The notes: generated from the sequence alone by a model not told the origin. 64,000 bases of DNA from Leptospira fainei serovar Hurstbridge str. BUT 6 (GCF_000306235.2 NZ_AKWZ02000011.1:124001-188000), one strand, 5' to 3'; positions 16,977 to 27,618 are shown, counted from the first letter of the stretch. Program-made: numbers and translations.

Positions 16977-17978
16977 ATGCTCTCTTTTAGCCAAAAAGAT
17001 TCTACACTTTTTCTCATTTTCACCGTGGGGGTGGGTTTTTTAATTTATCTAGATCTCTTTGTTCTAAATAAAAAAGCACGGAAACTTTCCCTTAGAGAAT
17101 CCGGCTATTGGACTTTGTTTTGGGTTTCCTTAGCGTTGGGTTTCGCGTCGATCATCTATATCTTTCACGAAGATCCGACTCAACCGACGATCGCAAAAGA
17201 AAAAACTCTAGAATTCTTAGCCGGTTATCTTTTAGAATATTCCCTCTCCGTGGATAATCTTTTCGTTTTTATCATGATCTTTGCGAAATTCAGAATCCAA
17301 TCCCATCACCAGCCCATGATTTTAAAATGGGGAATTTTAGGGGCTTTAATCTTTCGCGCACTGATGATCTTTTCGGGAGCGGAGTTAGTTTCGAGATTCG
17401 AATGGATTCTATATCTGTTCGGAATTCTTCTTTTATATTCGGCGTGGAAAATGTACTTTCATACCGAGGAAGAGGATTTCGATCCCGAGGAAATGAAACT
17501 CTTAAAATACGCTAAAAAGATATTGCCGATGACTTCGACGTTTCATCCTGAAAAATTGATGGTGAGCGAGCAAGGTAAGAGAGTCTTCACATCCACTTTT
17601 CTGATTCTTCTCGTAGTGGAGTTCAGCGATATATTGTTTGCGGTGGATTCGATTCCGGCGATCTTTTCGATCACTCAGGATAGCTTCATTATCTATACTT
17701 CTAACGTATTCGCGATCTTGGGATTACGATCCTTGTTCTTTCTACTCGGCGGCGTAATGGAATTATTCGTTCACTTAAAAAAGGGGGTCTCCCTACTTCT
17801 AGCGTTTGTCGGAATTAAATTATTATTGCCGGCAATTTCAAAACCGATACTCGGAGAAGAAATCCACGTTTCGATAGAAATTTCACTTTTTATAATCATT
17901 GGCACGCTTACCCTTTCTGTGCTCGCCTCCCTTCCCCATTATTTATCAACAAAAAAGGAACCTGATTCGGATTTTTAG
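16977..17978 (+). CDS. TerC family integral membrane protein
   Basis: A 333-residue membrane protein of the TerC/Alx family (LysE superfamily), with about nine hydrophobic helices. Family motifs are EYSLSVDNLFVF (about residues 88-99), VVEFSDILFAVDSIPAI (about residues 218-234, with the acidic residues that line the presumed metal path) and VFAILGLRSLFFLLGG. TerC proteins are linked to tellurite resistance in some hosts and to manganese export or pH response in Alx-type members; the sequence alone does not choose between these. It is followed by the methylmalonyl-CoA mutase operon after 65 bases. Confidence 0.93.
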   Translation: MLSFSQKDSTLFLIFTVGVGFLIYLDLFVLNKKARKLSLRESGYWTLFWVSLALGFASIIYIFHEDPTQPTIAKEKTLEFLAGYLLEYSLSVDNLFVFIMIFAKFRIQSHHQPMILKWGILGALIFRALMIFSGAELVSRFEWILYLFGILLLYSAWKMYFHTEEEDFDPEEMKLLKYAKKILPMTSTFHPEKLMVSEQGKRVFTSTFLILLVVEFSDILFAVDSIPAIFSITQDSFIIYTSNVFAILGLRSLFFLLGGVMELFVHLKKGVSLLLAFVGIKLLLPAISKPILGEEIHVSIEISLFIIIGTLTLSVLASLPHYLSTKKEPDSDF

Positions 17979-18043
17979 ACTTTACATGAAGATTTCGACT
18001 TATTCCCTAGAAAAAGGATTTTCTTACAAAAGAAGAGCATATT

Positions 18044-19921
18044 ATGGCCGCAGACAAACTCTTTAACGAATTCCCGCCGGTCTCTACGAAAGACTGGACC
18101 GATCAAATCATCAAAGATTTAAAAGGAGCCGATTTCGAGAAAAAACTCGTTTGGGAAACCCAGGAAGGCTTTAAAGTTCAACCCTTTTATAGAAAAGAAA
18201 ATCTTCAAGGATTGGAATGGTCCGTTACGAATCTACCGGGTATCTTTCCCTTTGCTCGTTCCACACGAAAGCTTACGAACGAGTGGAATATCCGACAAGA
18301 TATAGATTCTATCGATTTGAAACTCGCAAAAGAACTAGCCTTGGAGGCCGTCTCCAACGGAGTGAATTCGATAGGCTTCGTAATTCAGAATTCAACTTCG
18401 GGACGAAGGGGAATTCCAGTGGAGAAAAAAGAGGATTTAGAGTTTCTCTTAACGGAACTTCCTTTAAATGATATAACGGTTCATTTTATTGCCGAAGAAA
18501 GATCTCCGCAAATACATACTTGGCTTCCCAAAGTAAAACCGCTAATCGGCGGATTAGGATACGATCCGTTCCGAATTTTGGCCCGTCATGGTCGCTCAGG
18601 CGGTCATACTCCCGAGACTCTAAAACCAATCTTGGAGGAATATGCGGCGACTTGGCCGAATTACCGAAGCCTTACCGTTCATTCCTCCACCTTCAGAGAT
18701 AGCGGATCTACGATCGTACAAGAACTGGCCTTTACGTTGGCGCTGGGGTCGGAATATTTATTTCGACTTTCCCAAACAGGGTTGAAACCCGAAACCGTTA
18801 ACTCTCAAACTATTCTGCAATTTACGGTAGGCCCCGATTACTTTTTGGAAATCGCCAAGTTTCGCGCCGCCAGGACGCTCTGGGCCGAAATTTTTAAGGC
18901 TTATTCTTCCGAGACCGGAGAGGCGAGTTTACCTTTTATCGCTGCGGAAACCGCCAAATACAATTATGGAGTCTACGACGTTCATAATAATATGCTTAGG
19001 GCGACGACCGAAGCGATGACCGCAGCGATCGGAGGCGCGGAAATTATCACCGTCCTACCCTTTGATCATTTGATTCAACCGGCGGATTCTTTTTCGCTTC
19101 GAATTGCACGAAACGTTCAGCTACTGATGAAACACGAGTCGTATCTTGACAAAGTCGTCGATCCTTCCTCAGGTTCTTATTATCTAGAAACTCTAACACA
19201 GTCCATGACCGAACAGGCGTGGAAATTGTTCTGCGAAATTGAAAAAGAGGGCGGCTTTCTCTCTTCTTTGCAAACGGGAAAGATCCAAACTCGCATCGCA
19301 GAATCCAGGAAAAAGAAGGAAGAAAATTATTCGACTAGAAAGGAGATCTTTCTCGGGACGAATCAATATCCGAATCTGAAGGATAAAATCACCGATAAGC
19401 TTTTAAACAAATCCGTGCCGACACAACCTTTAGAAACGAAGCCGGGGGAATCGACTTGTCTTGCGATACCCGATTTTTTTGCAGGCGGCGAGATCGAAGA
19501 AATTCGTTTCTTAACGGAAAATTGGGAACAAAAGACGGGCAAGCCAGTAAAAGTTTTACTCATTCCGGTCGGGGATCTAAAGATGAAGAAGGCAAGAGCA
19601 ATCTTCTCTTTAAACTTCTTAGGTTGCGGAGGTTTTGCCGTTATCGATCCGGGCAGTTACGAAAATTCCGCCGAAGCGAAATCAGCGATCGCGAAAGAAC
19701 AACCTGAAGTGATTGTTTTCTGTTCGTCCGATGAAGAAGTCCTCAAATGGGTAAAAGAAATTCTTCCTGAATTGAATCCAAAACCGATCCCGCTCGTTGC
19801 CGGAAATCCTAAAGACGCAATCTCCGAACTGGAAACGTCGGGAGTCAAAGGCTTTTTACACATCAAGTCCGACCTGCTCAAAACCTTGACCGATCTTCAA
19901 AAAAGGCTGGGAATACGATGA
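18044..19921 (+). CDS. mutA: Methylmalonyl-CoA mutase, small subunit
   Basis: A 625-residue protein matching the small (beta) subunit of heterodimeric methylmalonyl-CoA mutase, which interconverts succinyl-CoA and methylmalonyl-CoA. The N-terminal half is the TIM-barrel mutase domain ([21 protein letters not shown] start; [20 protein letters not shown] late in the barrel). The C-terminal domain lacks the D-x-H-x-x-G cobalamin-binding motif found in the large subunit, as expected for the non-catalytic chain. It overlaps the large-subunit start by four bases (ATGA), giving coupled 1:1 translation. It serves propionate/odd-chain or branched amino-acid metabolism, or the reverse flow from succinyl-CoA. 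Confidence 0.93.
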   Translation: MAADKLFNEFPPVSTKDWTDQIIKDLKGADFEKKLVWETQEGFKVQPFYRKENLQGLEWSVTNLPGIFPFARSTRKLTNEWNIRQDIDSIDLKLAKELALEAVSNGVNSIGFVIQNSTSGRRGIPVEKKEDLEFLLTELPLNDITVHFIAEERSPQIHTWLPKVKPLIGGLGYDPFRILARHGRSGGHTPETLKPILEEYAATWPNYRSLTVHSSTFRDSGSTIVQELAFTLALGSEYLFRLSQTGLKPETVNSQTILQFTVGPDYFLEIAKFRAARTLWAEIFKAYSSETGEASLPFIAAETAKYNYGVYDVHNNMLRATTEAMTAAIGGAEIITVLPFDHLIQPADSFSLRIARNVQLLMKHESYLDKVVDPSSGSYYLETLTQSMTEQAWKLFCEIEKEGGFLSSLQTGKIQTRIAESRKKKEENYSTRKEIFLGTNQYPNLKDKITDKLLNKSVPTQPLETKPGESTCLAIPDFFAGGEIEEIRFLTENWEQKTGKPVKVLLIPVGDLKMKKARAIFSLNFLGCGGFAVIDPGSYENSAEAKSAIAKEQPEVIVFCSSDEEVLKWVKEILPELNPKPIPLVAGNPKDAISELETSGVKGFLHIKSDLLKTLTDLQKRLGIR

Positions 19922-22098
19922 ACCGACCCATATTCGACTCTAATCTTAAGCATTCTAGTTCAAAGGAAACGTACGCCGATTGGTCGAAGGAGGCCTTGGA
20001 TGAATTAGGACTTTCTAATTTAGAATCCAGAATCTGGCACACCCCGGAGAAAATTCCGGTTAAACCCGTTTACACTGCCGAAGATGCCAAAGGACTCGAG
20101 CACCTGGAATATGCTGCGGGAATTCCACCTTACCTTAGGGGACCGTATTCGACCATGTATGTCCAGCAACCCTGGACAATCCGACAATATGCCGGATTTT
20201 CGACGGCAGAAGAATCCAACGCGTTCTATCGCAGGAACCTGGCTGCGGGACAGAAAGGTCTATCGGTCGCGTTCGATTTGGCGACCCATAGAGGGTATGA
20301 CTCGGATCACGAGCGAGTCGTTGGAGACGTAGGAAAAGCGGGCGTAGCAATCGATTCCGTTTTGGATATGAAGGTTCTTTTCGACCAAATACCGTTGGAT
20401 CAAATGTCCGTATCGATGACTATGAATGGTGCTGTCATTCCGATTCTTGCCTTCTATATCGTAGCCGCCGAAGAACAAGGCGTAAAACCGGAACTACTTT
20501 CCGGAACCATCCAAAACGATATCCTGAAAGAATTCATGGTACGGAATACTTACATTTATCCGCCTGAACCTTCCATGAGGATTATCGCGGATATTTTTCA
20601 GTACACCACGAAGTACATGCCTAAGTTCAATTCGATCTCGATTTCCGGATATCATATGCAGGAGGCGGGAGCGACCGCCGATTTGGAATTGGCTTATACT
20701 TTAGCGGACGGGCTCGAGTATCTTAGGACGGGAATCAAAGCCGGAATGGACGTGGATAGTTTCGCACCGCGGCTTTCGTTTTTTTGGGCAATCGGAATGA
20801 ATCATTTCATGGAAATTGCGAAGATGCGCGCGGGGCGCTTGCTCTGGGCAAAAATCGTCAAAAGTTTCCAACCTAAAAATAACAAGTCGCTCGCATTGAG
20901 AACCCATTGCCAAACTTCCGGTTGGAGCTTAACCGAACAGGATCCGTTTAATAACGTCGCAAGAACTTGCATTGAAGCGTTGGCCGCAGCCTTAGGACAT
21001 ACTCAATCGTTACACACGAATGCGCTGGACGAAGCCATCGCTCTTCCCACCGACTTTTCCGCAAGGATCGCAAGGAACACTCAGATCTATCTGCAGGAAG
21101 AAACGAATATTCATAGAGTAGTCGATCCTTGGGGCGGGTCGTTCTACGTGGAATCTCTTACGAACGATTTAGCTCATCGTGCTTGGGACCTGATCCAGGA
21201 AGTGGAAAAATTGGGTGGAATCGCAAAAGCGATCGAAACCGGTATTCCCAAAATGAGGATCGAAGAAGCCGCCGCGCGGAAGCAAGCTAGAATCGACTCA
21301 GGAAGGGATATAATCGTGGGGATTAATCGATATCGGCCGAGTAAGGAGAACCCGCTTGATATATTAGATATCGATAATACGGCCGTTCGTGAATCCCAAA
21401 TTCGCAAATTAAACGAACTTAAAAAGAATCGCGATGCCGGCGCCGTTCAATCGGCCTTGGATGCGATTACTAAATGTGCCGGAGGCGGACAGGGGAATTT
21501 ACTGGATCTCGCAGTGGATGCGGCCAGAAAACGGGCGACTCTCGGAGAAATCTCCTTTGCTATGGAGAAAGTCTTCGGCCGTTACAAAGCGATCACCCAT
21601 TCCATCACCGGAGTCTACTCGGAGGAAATTATGGACGATCCCGACTTTAAGAAGGCTAAAACTTTGTCCGAGAAATTCTCCAAATTGGAAGGACGTCAGC
21701 CTAGGATTATGGTCGCGAAGATGGGACAGGACGGACATGATCGGGGAGCGAAAGTCATCTCTACTAGTTTTGCCGATATGGGATTCGACGTGGATATAGG
21801 TCCGCTCTTTCAAACTCCCGCCGAAGCGGCCAAACAAGCGGTGGAAAACGACGTGCATATTTTGGGTGTTTCCAGTCTTGCTGCCGGTCATAAAACGCTG
21901 GTACCTCAGGTAATCCAGGAACTAAAACGTTTAGGTAGGGATGATATTCTCGTAATTGCCGGCGGAGTGATTCCACAACAAGATTACGAATTTCTATATA
22001 AGGCGGGAGTAAACGGTATCTTCGGACCCGGAACAAAAATCTCGAAGGCCGGAGTGGATATCCTGGAACTTCTGATCAAAACCGCCGAAGGTGTTTAG
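19918..22098 (+). CDS. mutB: Methylmalonyl-CoA mutase, large (catalytic) subunit
   Basis: A 726-residue adenosylcobalamin-dependent enzyme, the standard length for the catalytic subunit. It has the substrate-binding [20 protein letters not shown] region (about residues 74-93), [18 protein letters not shown], the late-barrel block [17 protein letters not shown], and the C-terminal B12 domain with [14 protein letters not shown], where D-x-H-x-x-G holds the lower axial histidine. Translation is coupled to the small subunit. The MeaB chaperone gene follows after five bases, so the three genes form one functional unit. No cobalamin riboswitch is visible in the short region upstream of the operon. 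Confidence 0.97.
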   Translation: MNRPIFDSNLKHSSSKETYADWSKEALDELGLSNLESRIWHTPEKIPVKPVYTAEDAKGLEHLEYAAGIPPYLRGPYSTMYVQQPWTIRQYAGFSTAEESNAFYRRNLAAGQKGLSVAFDLATHRGYDSDHERVVGDVGKAGVAIDSVLDMKVLFDQIPLDQMSVSMTMNGAVIPILAFYIVAAEEQGVKPELLSGTIQNDILKEFMVRNTYIYPPEPSMRIIADIFQYTTKYMPKFNSISISGYHMQEAGATADLELAYTLADGLEYLRTGIKAGMDVDSFAPRLSFFWAIGMNHFMEIAKMRAGRLLWAKIVKSFQPKNNKSLALRTHCQTSGWSLTEQDPFNNVARTCIEALAAALGHTQSLHTNALDEAIALPTDFSARIARNTQIYLQEETNIHRVVDPWGGSFYVESLTNDLAHRAWDLIQEVEKLGGIAKAIETGIPKMRIEEAAARKQARIDSGRDIIVGINRYRPSKENPLDILDIDNTAVRESQIRKLNELKKNRDAGAVQSALDAITKCAGGGQGNLLDLAVDAARKRATLGEISFAMEKVFGRYKAITHSITGVYSEEIMDDPDFKKAKTLSEKFSKLEGRQPRIMVAKMGQDGHDRGAKVISTSFADMGFDVDIGPLFQTPAEAAKQAVENDVHILGVSSLAAGHKTLVPQVIQELKRLGRDDILVIAGGVIPQQDYEFLYKAGVNGIFGPGTKISKAGVDILELLIKTAEGV

Positions 22099-22103
22099 GA
22101 TTC

Positions 22104-23135
22104 GTGCCTGAATCGGAGAAAAAAAGAGAAAGCCTTCTCAGAGGCGGCGGCCATCGAAAGGCTCTTCCGGAACTCGGTACGTTCGTAAAAGGAATTTTAG
22201 ACGGAGATCGAGTTTTACTCAGTCGGGCAATCACCCTCGTAGAGAGTACTCTGCATTCCCATCAAGAAATGGCGGAACAAATTATCGAGCGTTGTCTTCC
22301 CCATTCCGGAAAGAGTATCCGAATCGGAATCACCGGAATTCCGGGTGTCGGAAAAAGTACGTTCATCGAAACCTTCGGAAATCTCCTGGTTCAAAAAAGT
22401 AGAAAGCTCGCGGTATTAACCGTAGATCCTACTTCGCAGCTCTCAAAGGGTTCCATTCTTGGAGATAAGACTCGAATGGAAACTCTTTCCAGGCGGGAGG
22501 AAGTGTTTATCCGGCCGACTCCTTCAGGAGATTCTCTTGGAGGGGTGGCTCGTAAAACTAGGGAAACTATTTTCCTATGCGAGGCGGCGGGCTTCGATAC
22601 TATCTTAATTGAAACGGTCGGAGTCGGCCAATCGGAAACAGCCGTTCATTCAATGACGGACATCTTTTTACTTTTACTCATTGCGGGTGCGGGCGACGAA
22701 TTGCAGGGAATTAAAAGAGGCATTATGGAGATGGCCGATTTAATCGCGATCACGAAGGCCGACGGAGAAAACGCGCTGAGAGCAGAGCGCGCCAGATCGG
22801 AAACTTTATCGGCGATTCATTTTCTTCCGCCTCACGAATCGGGCGCCCCTACGAATGCACTGACATGCTCGGCGCTGACGGGCCAAGGGATTCAGGAACT
22901 TTGGCTCGAAATTTTAAAATATATCGAAATCGTGCGCGCGAACGGATATTTTGAAGAAAATAGAAAAGATCAGGCTAAACACTGGCTACAAGAATCGGTC
23001 CAATCTCTCTTAATAGAAGATTTTCGGGAAAAACTAGAATCGGAATTTCTGTTAGCGGAACAAAAAGTCACTCGAGGTGAGGAAAGTTCGCTAAAAGCTG
23101 CCAGAGATTTACTTCGGCTCTACCGAAAAGGTTGA
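22104..23135 (+). CDS. meaB: MeaB/ArgK-type GTPase chaperone of methylmalonyl-CoA mutase
   Basis: A 343-residue P-loop GTPase of the MeaB/ArgK (MMAA) family, which guards methylmalonyl-CoA mutase against inactivation and gates cofactor loading. The P-loop is GIPGVGKSTF (about residues 77-86), DPTSQLSKGSILGDK is the family-specific switch region (usually DPSS), ETVGVGQSE follows Walker B, and ITKADG is the base-recognition motif. The start is GTG at 22104 with AGGA immediately upstream, overlapping the mutB stop region. The C-terminal arm is the dimerisation helix pair. Confidence 0.95.
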   Translation: MPESEKKRESLLRGGGHRKALPELGTFVKGILDGDRVLLSRAITLVESTLHSHQEMAEQIIERCLPHSGKSIRIGITGIPGVGKSTFIETFGNLLVQKSRKLAVLTVDPTSQLSKGSILGDKTRMETLSRREEVFIRPTPSGDSLGGVARKTRETIFLCEAAGFDTILIETVGVGQSETAVHSMTDIFLLLLIAGAGDELQGIKRGIMEMADLIAITKADGENALRAERARSETLSAIHFLPPHESGAPTNALTCSALTGQGIQELWLEILKYIEIVRANGYFEENRKDQAKHWLQESVQSLLIEDFREKLESEFLLAEQKVTRGEESSLKAARDLLRLYRKG

Positions 23136-23158
23136 TAGATTTATTACGGTCTTATAAT
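23132..23158 (+). promoter_or_regulatory. Possible promoter upstream of the lipoprotein/TonB cluster
   Basis: TTGATA (23132-23137, overlapping the meaB stop) and TATAAT (23153-23158) are separated by 15 bases, slightly short for a sigma-70 promoter. The -10 match is perfect. A transcript from here would have a leader of about 190 bases before the first lipoprotein; no known riboswitch pattern was recognised in it. Confidence 0.35.
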
Positions 23159-23352
23159 ATATTTTTAACGTTCATTTTTAGTCCGTTATTTTCGGATCGA
23201 ATCGCCAAGCAAATCCCAAGTCGAACTCCAAAACAGAATAGAATTTTTTCCTTGGAAAATATATCTTTTCCGATCGTTTAGGCGGATTAGAAAAGTAGAA
23301 ATCGAACAGGCGCCTTAGACCCGGGTCGGTTTCGTCCAAAGGAAAAACATCA

Positions 23353-23751
23353 ATGCCTCTTCCGTTTGTAAGAATCCTAGTTGTAACCGCTTTTATCGGG
23401 ATTCTTTCCGCCTGCGCAACTTCCAGCGCCGGTCTTTCGACAAGTACCGTACCGATGGCTGACAAAAAATATACGGTGTTAGGTCCCGTAGAAGGCATGA
23501 AATATTGGATCACGTTCGATGTCGCAATTATCGGGATCCCTTTAAAATCCCCTCCGATCGATATCCTTTTGGAAGAACTTCAAAAAGAAAAAGAAGCCGA
23601 CGCATTGATCAATCTGCGATACTGGACGGATAAATATATCTTTCTCTTCCTAACCCTGAATCGTCTGCATATTTCAGCGGAGGCGGTTCGTTTTGATGGA
23701 GTCGTTTCAAATCCCGTGTTGCCGCCTGAACCGAAACGAAAAGGACGATAA
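23353..23751 (+). CDS. Putative lipoprotein, TonB cluster (paralogue 1)
   Basis: A 132-residue protein with a signal peptide ending in the lipobox ILSAC (Cys21), so probably an envelope lipoprotein. The mature part resembles that of the next gene: Y-x-x-L-G near the start, a middle I-P turn, a helix with L-E-E, then LINLRYWTDKYIF and a final beta-strand. This spacing points to tandem duplication of a small alpha/beta domain. No known function is recognised. It is first of a run of genes leading to a TonB-dependent receptor, so an accessory role in uptake or secretion is possible. An AAAGGA sequence lies upstream of ATG 23353. Confidence 0.75.
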   Translation: MPLPFVRILVVTAFIGILSACATSSAGLSTSTVPMADKKYTVLGPVEGMKYWITFDVAIIGIPLKSPPIDILLEELQKEKEADALINLRYWTDKYIFLFLTLNRLHISAEAVRFDGVVSNPVLPPEPKRKGR

Positions 23752-23762
23752 TCTCTTTTCCC

Positions 23763-24242
23763 ATGAAGCGATTTTTCCTAAAAGCCATTCTGGCCATTTT
23801 CGTTATTCTCACTCAAGCCTGTTCGGGAACGATCACTCGCACTGAAGTAGGAGGAAGAGTTCGAGATCCGAGATTCGTCGATTCGGCAACCATATTGCGA
23901 AGCACCGATTACGAAGAATTAGGGACGTCTACCGGAGAAAGTTCCGTCTTTTTTTTGTTCGGCCTGATTCCTATGACCAATCCTTTGAATATGGACTATG
24001 CGTTAAGCGAAGCAGTTCGTAAAATTCCGGGCGGGAAAACGATCGTTAAAGTCAGGTATTGGCACGAGACTCATTTATTTTTTCCGGTCGGAACTGTCAG
24101 TGTTCTCAAGGTAAAAGGTATGGTGGTAGGCGCGCCGTCTACGGATATAGGCTCCGAAATAGAGCCTACGACTAAGGGCGCCGCCGCAGTCACGGGAAAA
24201 AGGTCAGCTAACGGCGGTGCTTCCGCGGATGGAAAGCAATGA
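23763..24242 (+). CDS. Putative lipoprotein, TonB cluster (paralogue 2)
   Basis: A 159-residue lipoprotein candidate: a basic n-region, a hydrophobic core and the lipobox LTQAC (Cys20). The mature domain has YEELGTSTGES, FGLIPMTNP, ALSEAVRKIPGG and VKVRYWHETHLFF, which line up with the previous lipoprotein (YTVLGPVEG, IIGIPLK, LEELQKEK, INLRYWTDK). A low-complexity Ala/Gly/Ser/Lys tail ends the protein. It overlaps the next gene by four bases (ATGA) and is eleven bases downstream of its paralogue, so the three short genes are co-transcribed. Function unknown; likely located in the envelope. Confidence 0.75.
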   Translation: MKRFFLKAILAIFVILTQACSGTITRTEVGGRVRDPRFVDSATILRSTDYEELGTSTGESSVFFLFGLIPMTNPLNMDYALSEAVRKIPGGKTIVKVRYWHETHLFFPVGTVSVLKVKGMVVGAPSTDIGSEIEPTTKGAAAVTGKRSANGGASADGKQ

Positions 24243-24583
24243 AGAAGATTCTATCATGCTTCGCCCTAGTTTCCGCATTCTATTCGGTGGGATGCGTCCG
24301 GGAAGATCGAGTTTCCCAGGGAGATTCGAATAGTCAAATTTATGCCGCCGCCAAATATCTTGCGACGAAATGCGGCGATCCGATTCCTACACCGTTTCCT
24401 GTCGCAATCGGCGACGTTCAAAGACGGAATTTGGATCTTTGCAGTATCGCGATCACTAAATCCGACTGCCCGTTCATAAGTTATCCCATAGCATGCCTAT
24501 TGATCTACATGGACAAACCGACCGGCGATATTCCTTGGTATGAGAATTTTAAAGATGCGTATGTTACTCCGAAGGTGCCCTAA
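24239..24583 (+). CDS. Small Cys-containing lipoprotein, TonB cluster
   Basis: A 114-residue protein with a signal peptide and a lipobox-like YSVGC (Cys19). The mature part has four more cysteines (in ATKCGDP, DLCSIA, SDCPFI and IACLL), enough for two disulfides in the periplasm. No family was recognised. It is translationally coupled to the preceding lipoprotein and ends three bases before the TonB-dependent receptor, which places it inside the uptake operon. It may form a surface or periplasmic accessory to the receptor. Confidence 0.72.
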   Translation: MKKILSCFALVSAFYSVGCVREDRVSQGDSNSQIYAAAKYLATKCGDPIPTPFPVAIGDVQRRNLDLCSIAITKSDCPFISYPIACLLIYMDKPTGDIPWYENFKDAYVTPKVP

Positions 24584-24586
24584 GTT

Positions 24587-27118
24587 ATGAAACGTATCGC
24601 CTTTAAATTCTTAATTCTATTGGCGTTTACGCCGATCGAACTTTTAGCCGAAGTCACATTCAAAGCTAGGCTATTTTCTCGCCAAAAAAACCAGGGCGAA
24701 GCTAAGGCAAATGTTCTCTTGTTCGAGACCAAGAAATTCTATAAAACCGATGCAGAAGGTTATTTCGAAGCAATCGTACCTGTCCCCGGCACATATACAT
24801 TCCGAATCATTAAAGTGGACGGGATGCAGGAGATTAAGGGAAACGTGGATGCCTCCGGTCAACTCGTAACGCTATTTATCGATGCCCCGGCTTCTTCAGG
24901 CGGTATCGGGATCGGCGGGAGCAGCGTTTCTAAAGGATCCATTAACGTTACTGCGGAAAGGGAAAAACCGATCTTATCTCGAACCACGATCAAATACGAC
25001 GAGATTAAACGTATGCCTGGAACCTTCGGGGAGCCTCTTCGTTCTCTAGAGACGATTCCGGGCGTAGTGCCGGCTGCGGCCTTCGGAGGCGGCGCAAATA
25101 ATTACGTGATCCGAGGCGCGGATCCCAATACGAACTTATATTTAGTCGACGATCTTCCCATTTTATATCCGTTCCACTTCGACGGATTGAGCGCGGTCGT
25201 AAATGCGAATCTAATAAAATCCATCGACGTCTACACCGGCGTTTTTCCCGCTAATTACAATAACGCGTTGGGCGGGGTCATTCATATCGACACCGTCGAT
25301 AAGGTGGATACTTCTCAACGAAATGTGATCATTTCCGCTTGGGCGACCAGCGTAAATTATATGGCTCCTACCTTCGGTGGAAAAGGTTATATTATGGCGG
25401 CGGCCCGAGTCGGATATCTGGATAAGACTTTTAGCGAACTAGGAAGCCGGTTAGGTGCAAGCTTACCCGACGGCCTTCGTCTTCCCAGATTCGTAGATTC
25501 GCAAGTTAAGTTCGTACATAACTTCACCAACGAACATCAAATTTCTTTCCACTCGTTCACGTCGAAGGACGACTTTGCACTCGACGCTCCGGCAAAATCA
25601 AAGAATGATCCGACTAAAGATCCGTTTGCGTCCATCGCTGGGGGAAGCATTTCCGCCGGGCAAGGATTTAGAACTCAAGCTCTTCGATATACGTGGAAAC
25701 CGACTGAAACTTTCTCGAATCGATTGACTCTAATCAGCTACGATCCTTTCACCGATTTCAATGTTTCCCTAGGATCCATTAAGGGAAAAGATAGGGCTAC
25801 CGGCGCGTACAATGGGATGCGACAAGACGCATTCTGGGATCCGAATCGCCATGTAAGCGTTGAATTCGGATCAGAGTTTAGGCTTTTGAATTATTCGTCT
25901 CAGGGTTCTTCCATCGTTCAGACCGATCCCACCAACCGAAGCCCCAATCCTTATGACACTCAAAATCCCGCGTACCGTACTATCCCGACTAATATTCGCG
26001 CGCAGGGGACTTACTACAATTCTTACTTAACGACAAAGCTTCGCTTCGGGGGATTCCAATTCGAGCCAGGGGTTCGTTACGATTATATTCCTTACGTTCA
26101 TCATACTGCGTTAGGGCCTAGAGGACAGGCATCCTATAAATTCGAAAAAGGAACTACGATTTTTGCCGGGGGTGGAAATTTCTATAACTTCCCGCTGGAT
26201 ACTAGATTCAATAAGGATAGCGGAAATCCGCATTTGGATTTTCAAAAAGTTTTTAAATACGGCGGAGGTATAGATCAGCAACTAGCCGGCGATTACCAGA
26301 TCAAAGGAGAAGTCTTTAAACAGGAATTCTCCAGACTAATCGTGAGTGATCCTTATATCACCGACCCGATCGGAACCAATCCGGATCCTTATGGAAAAAT
26401 CGCTCAGCCTTTTATCGTAAATAAAAACTTAAATTATTCGAATAATGGGACAGGCTGGTCGCACGGATTTGAACTCGTACTTAGAAAAAATTCACGCCCG
26501 GGTACGCGGAATTGGTTCGGATGGATCACTTACACCTGGTCCCAGACATTTCGGAATAATAACGTATTTATACAAAATCCCGGTGATCCGCCTTTAACGT
26601 CCGATCAGAGGTATTTGGTCCAATTCTATCATAATGCCAAGCAGACACTGTTCGATTACGACCGAACAAACGTGATCAATATGGTTTTTGGATGGCGCTG
26701 GAGCCAGGAATGGCAATTTGGAGCGCGCTGGTCCTACTTGACGAACACACCCTATACTCCTATCGTAGGCGATGACGGGGGTAGGTTTAGCAACCCTGCG
26801 AACGGGCAGACCATTTGGACTCCCGAATACGCGAATAACCCCTTTCTCGCGGAGTACATAAATTCGCGAAGATTGAAACCGTACCATCGTTTGGACCTGA
26901 GGTTTGACCGATTCTTTAATTATGAATGGGGTTTTGTGAATACGTTTTTTGAAATCATCAACGTTTATCTACGGGAAAACGTGAACGGTCAAAATTTTGA
27001 CAACACAAGGCCGTATTCTGCCACCAACCCGAAGCCTTCCCCTACCTTCGGGACAATCACTCTTGCCGGCGGCGTCGTTATCCCGTTCTTCAACATTGGA
27101 ATTGAGGTAAAATTCTAA
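24587..27118 (+). CDS. TonB-dependent outer-membrane receptor
   Basis: An 843-residue outer-membrane receptor. After a signal peptide (about residues 1-21), residues about 23-95 form a carboxypeptidase-regulatory-like (CarbopepD_reg) beta-sandwich. INVTAER at about 125 could act as a Ton box. The plug follows (RMPGTFGEPLRSLETIPGV, then NNYVIRGADPNTNLYLVDDLPI), then a beta-barrel of many alternating strands ending in aromatic Phe (GIEVKF), the usual signal for outer-membrane assembly. The extra N-terminal domain resembles SusC-like and other large-substrate receptors. The adjacent ExbB-ExbD-TonB set should energise it. The substrate is not evident; no siderophore or cobalamin genes adjoin. Confidence 0.92.
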   Translation: MKRIAFKFLILLAFTPIELLAEVTFKARLFSRQKNQGEAKANVLLFETKKFYKTDAEGYFEAIVPVPGTYTFRIIKVDGMQEIKGNVDASGQLVTLFIDAPASSGGIGIGGSSVSKGSINVTAEREKPILSRTTIKYDEIKRMPGTFGEPLRSLETIPGVVPAAAFGGGANNYVIRGADPNTNLYLVDDLPILYPFHFDGLSAVVNANLIKSIDVYTGVFPANYNNALGGVIHIDTVDKVDTSQRNVIISAWATSVNYMAPTFGGKGYIMAAARVGYLDKTFSELGSRLGASLPDGLRLPRFVDSQVKFVHNFTNEHQISFHSFTSKDDFALDAPAKSKNDPTKDPFASIAGGSISAGQGFRTQALRYTWKPTETFSNRLTLISYDPFTDFNVSLGSIKGKDRATGAYNGMRQDAFWDPNRHVSVEFGSEFRLLNYSSQGSSIVQTDPTNRSPNPYDTQNPAYRTIPTNIRAQGTYYNSYLTTKLRFGGFQFEPGVRYDYIPYVHHTALGPRGQASYKFEKGTTIFAGGGNFYNFPLDTRFNKDSGNPHLDFQKVFKYGGGIDQQLAGDYQIKGEVFKQEFSRLIVSDPYITDPIGTNPDPYGKIAQPFIVNKNLNYSNNGTGWSHGFELVLRKNSRPGTRNWFGWITYTWSQTFRNNNVFIQNPGDPPLTSDQRYLVQFYHNAKQTLFDYDRTNVINMVFGWRWSQEWQFGARWSYLTNTPYTPIVGDDGGRFSNPANGQTIWTPEYANNPFLAEYINSRRLKPYHRLDLRFDRFFNYEWGFVNTFFEIINVYLRENVNGQNFDNTRPYSATNPKPSPTFGTITLAGGVVIPFFNIGIEVKF

Positions 27119-27618
27119 TGCTTGCCGTCTCGAAGAAGTATTCTTTTTTTATTAGATCCTTCCTAATTCTCTTTGGTTCCTTTTCCCTCGTTGCCTGTTT
27201 GAATCAAGGAGAACAATCTTTGAATAAGGGTACGGACCCGGGCTTGATCTTACAATCTCTTCTGCAAAATTTGCCCGATCCGTTGAAAGCTTGTGTGAAC
27301 GCGAACGAGGAAGAAGAAGCCTGTGTAAAACTAACGGACGATCTATCAGGTATTAATGAATCCTCGTTGGCAAAAATCATTTCCGGAAATCAATCAACGA
27401 GGTATTCGCAATACTGCACTTCTTTACTTTCTTCCGAATCATTTTCAAAACTAAACGTAAAAGCGCAAGAATGCGTTATGACATGCAACGAAGCCTATTG
27501 GTCTGCACTCAGGTCGGCGGGACGATGCGAAGGGCAAAGCTCCGATTTGATCTCAGCGGAAGGAGCCGATACTCTGTCTTGCATTCGTAATTGTTCAAAT
27601 ATATCTTCCGGTCTCTGA
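27118..27618 (+). CDS. Cys-rich lipoprotein, TonB cluster
   Basis: A 166-residue protein with an N-terminal signal sequence and a lipobox FSLVAC. About eight further cysteines are spread through the mature domain (KACVNAN, EACVKL, QYCTSL, QECVMTCNEAYW, GRCEG, LSCIRNCS), suggesting several disulfides. The start ATG overlaps the receptor stop codon (TAATG), so translation is coupled to the TonB-dependent receptor. No family was recognised. As with SusD-type lipoproteins beside SusC receptors, it might be a substrate-binding or gating partner, but it is far too small to be SusD and no homology is claimed. Confidence 0.75.
   Translation: MLAVSKKYSFFIRSFLILFGSFSLVACLNQGEQSLNKGTDPGLILQSLLQNLPDPLKACVNANEEEEACVKLTDDLSGINESSLAKIISGNQSTRYSQYCTSLLSSESFSKLNVKAQECVMTCNEAYWSALRSAGRCEGQSSDLISAEGADTLSCIRNCSNISSGL

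Noticed and set aside
17979..18043. Cobalamin riboswitch before the methylmalonyl-CoA mutase operon
   Set aside because: The gap is only 65 bases and lacks a B12-box-like sequence.
23178..23513. Minus-strand ORF over the first lipoprotein start
   Set aside because: It would overlap the signal peptide of a convincing lipoprotein gene and shows no motif; the long leader region explains the open frame.
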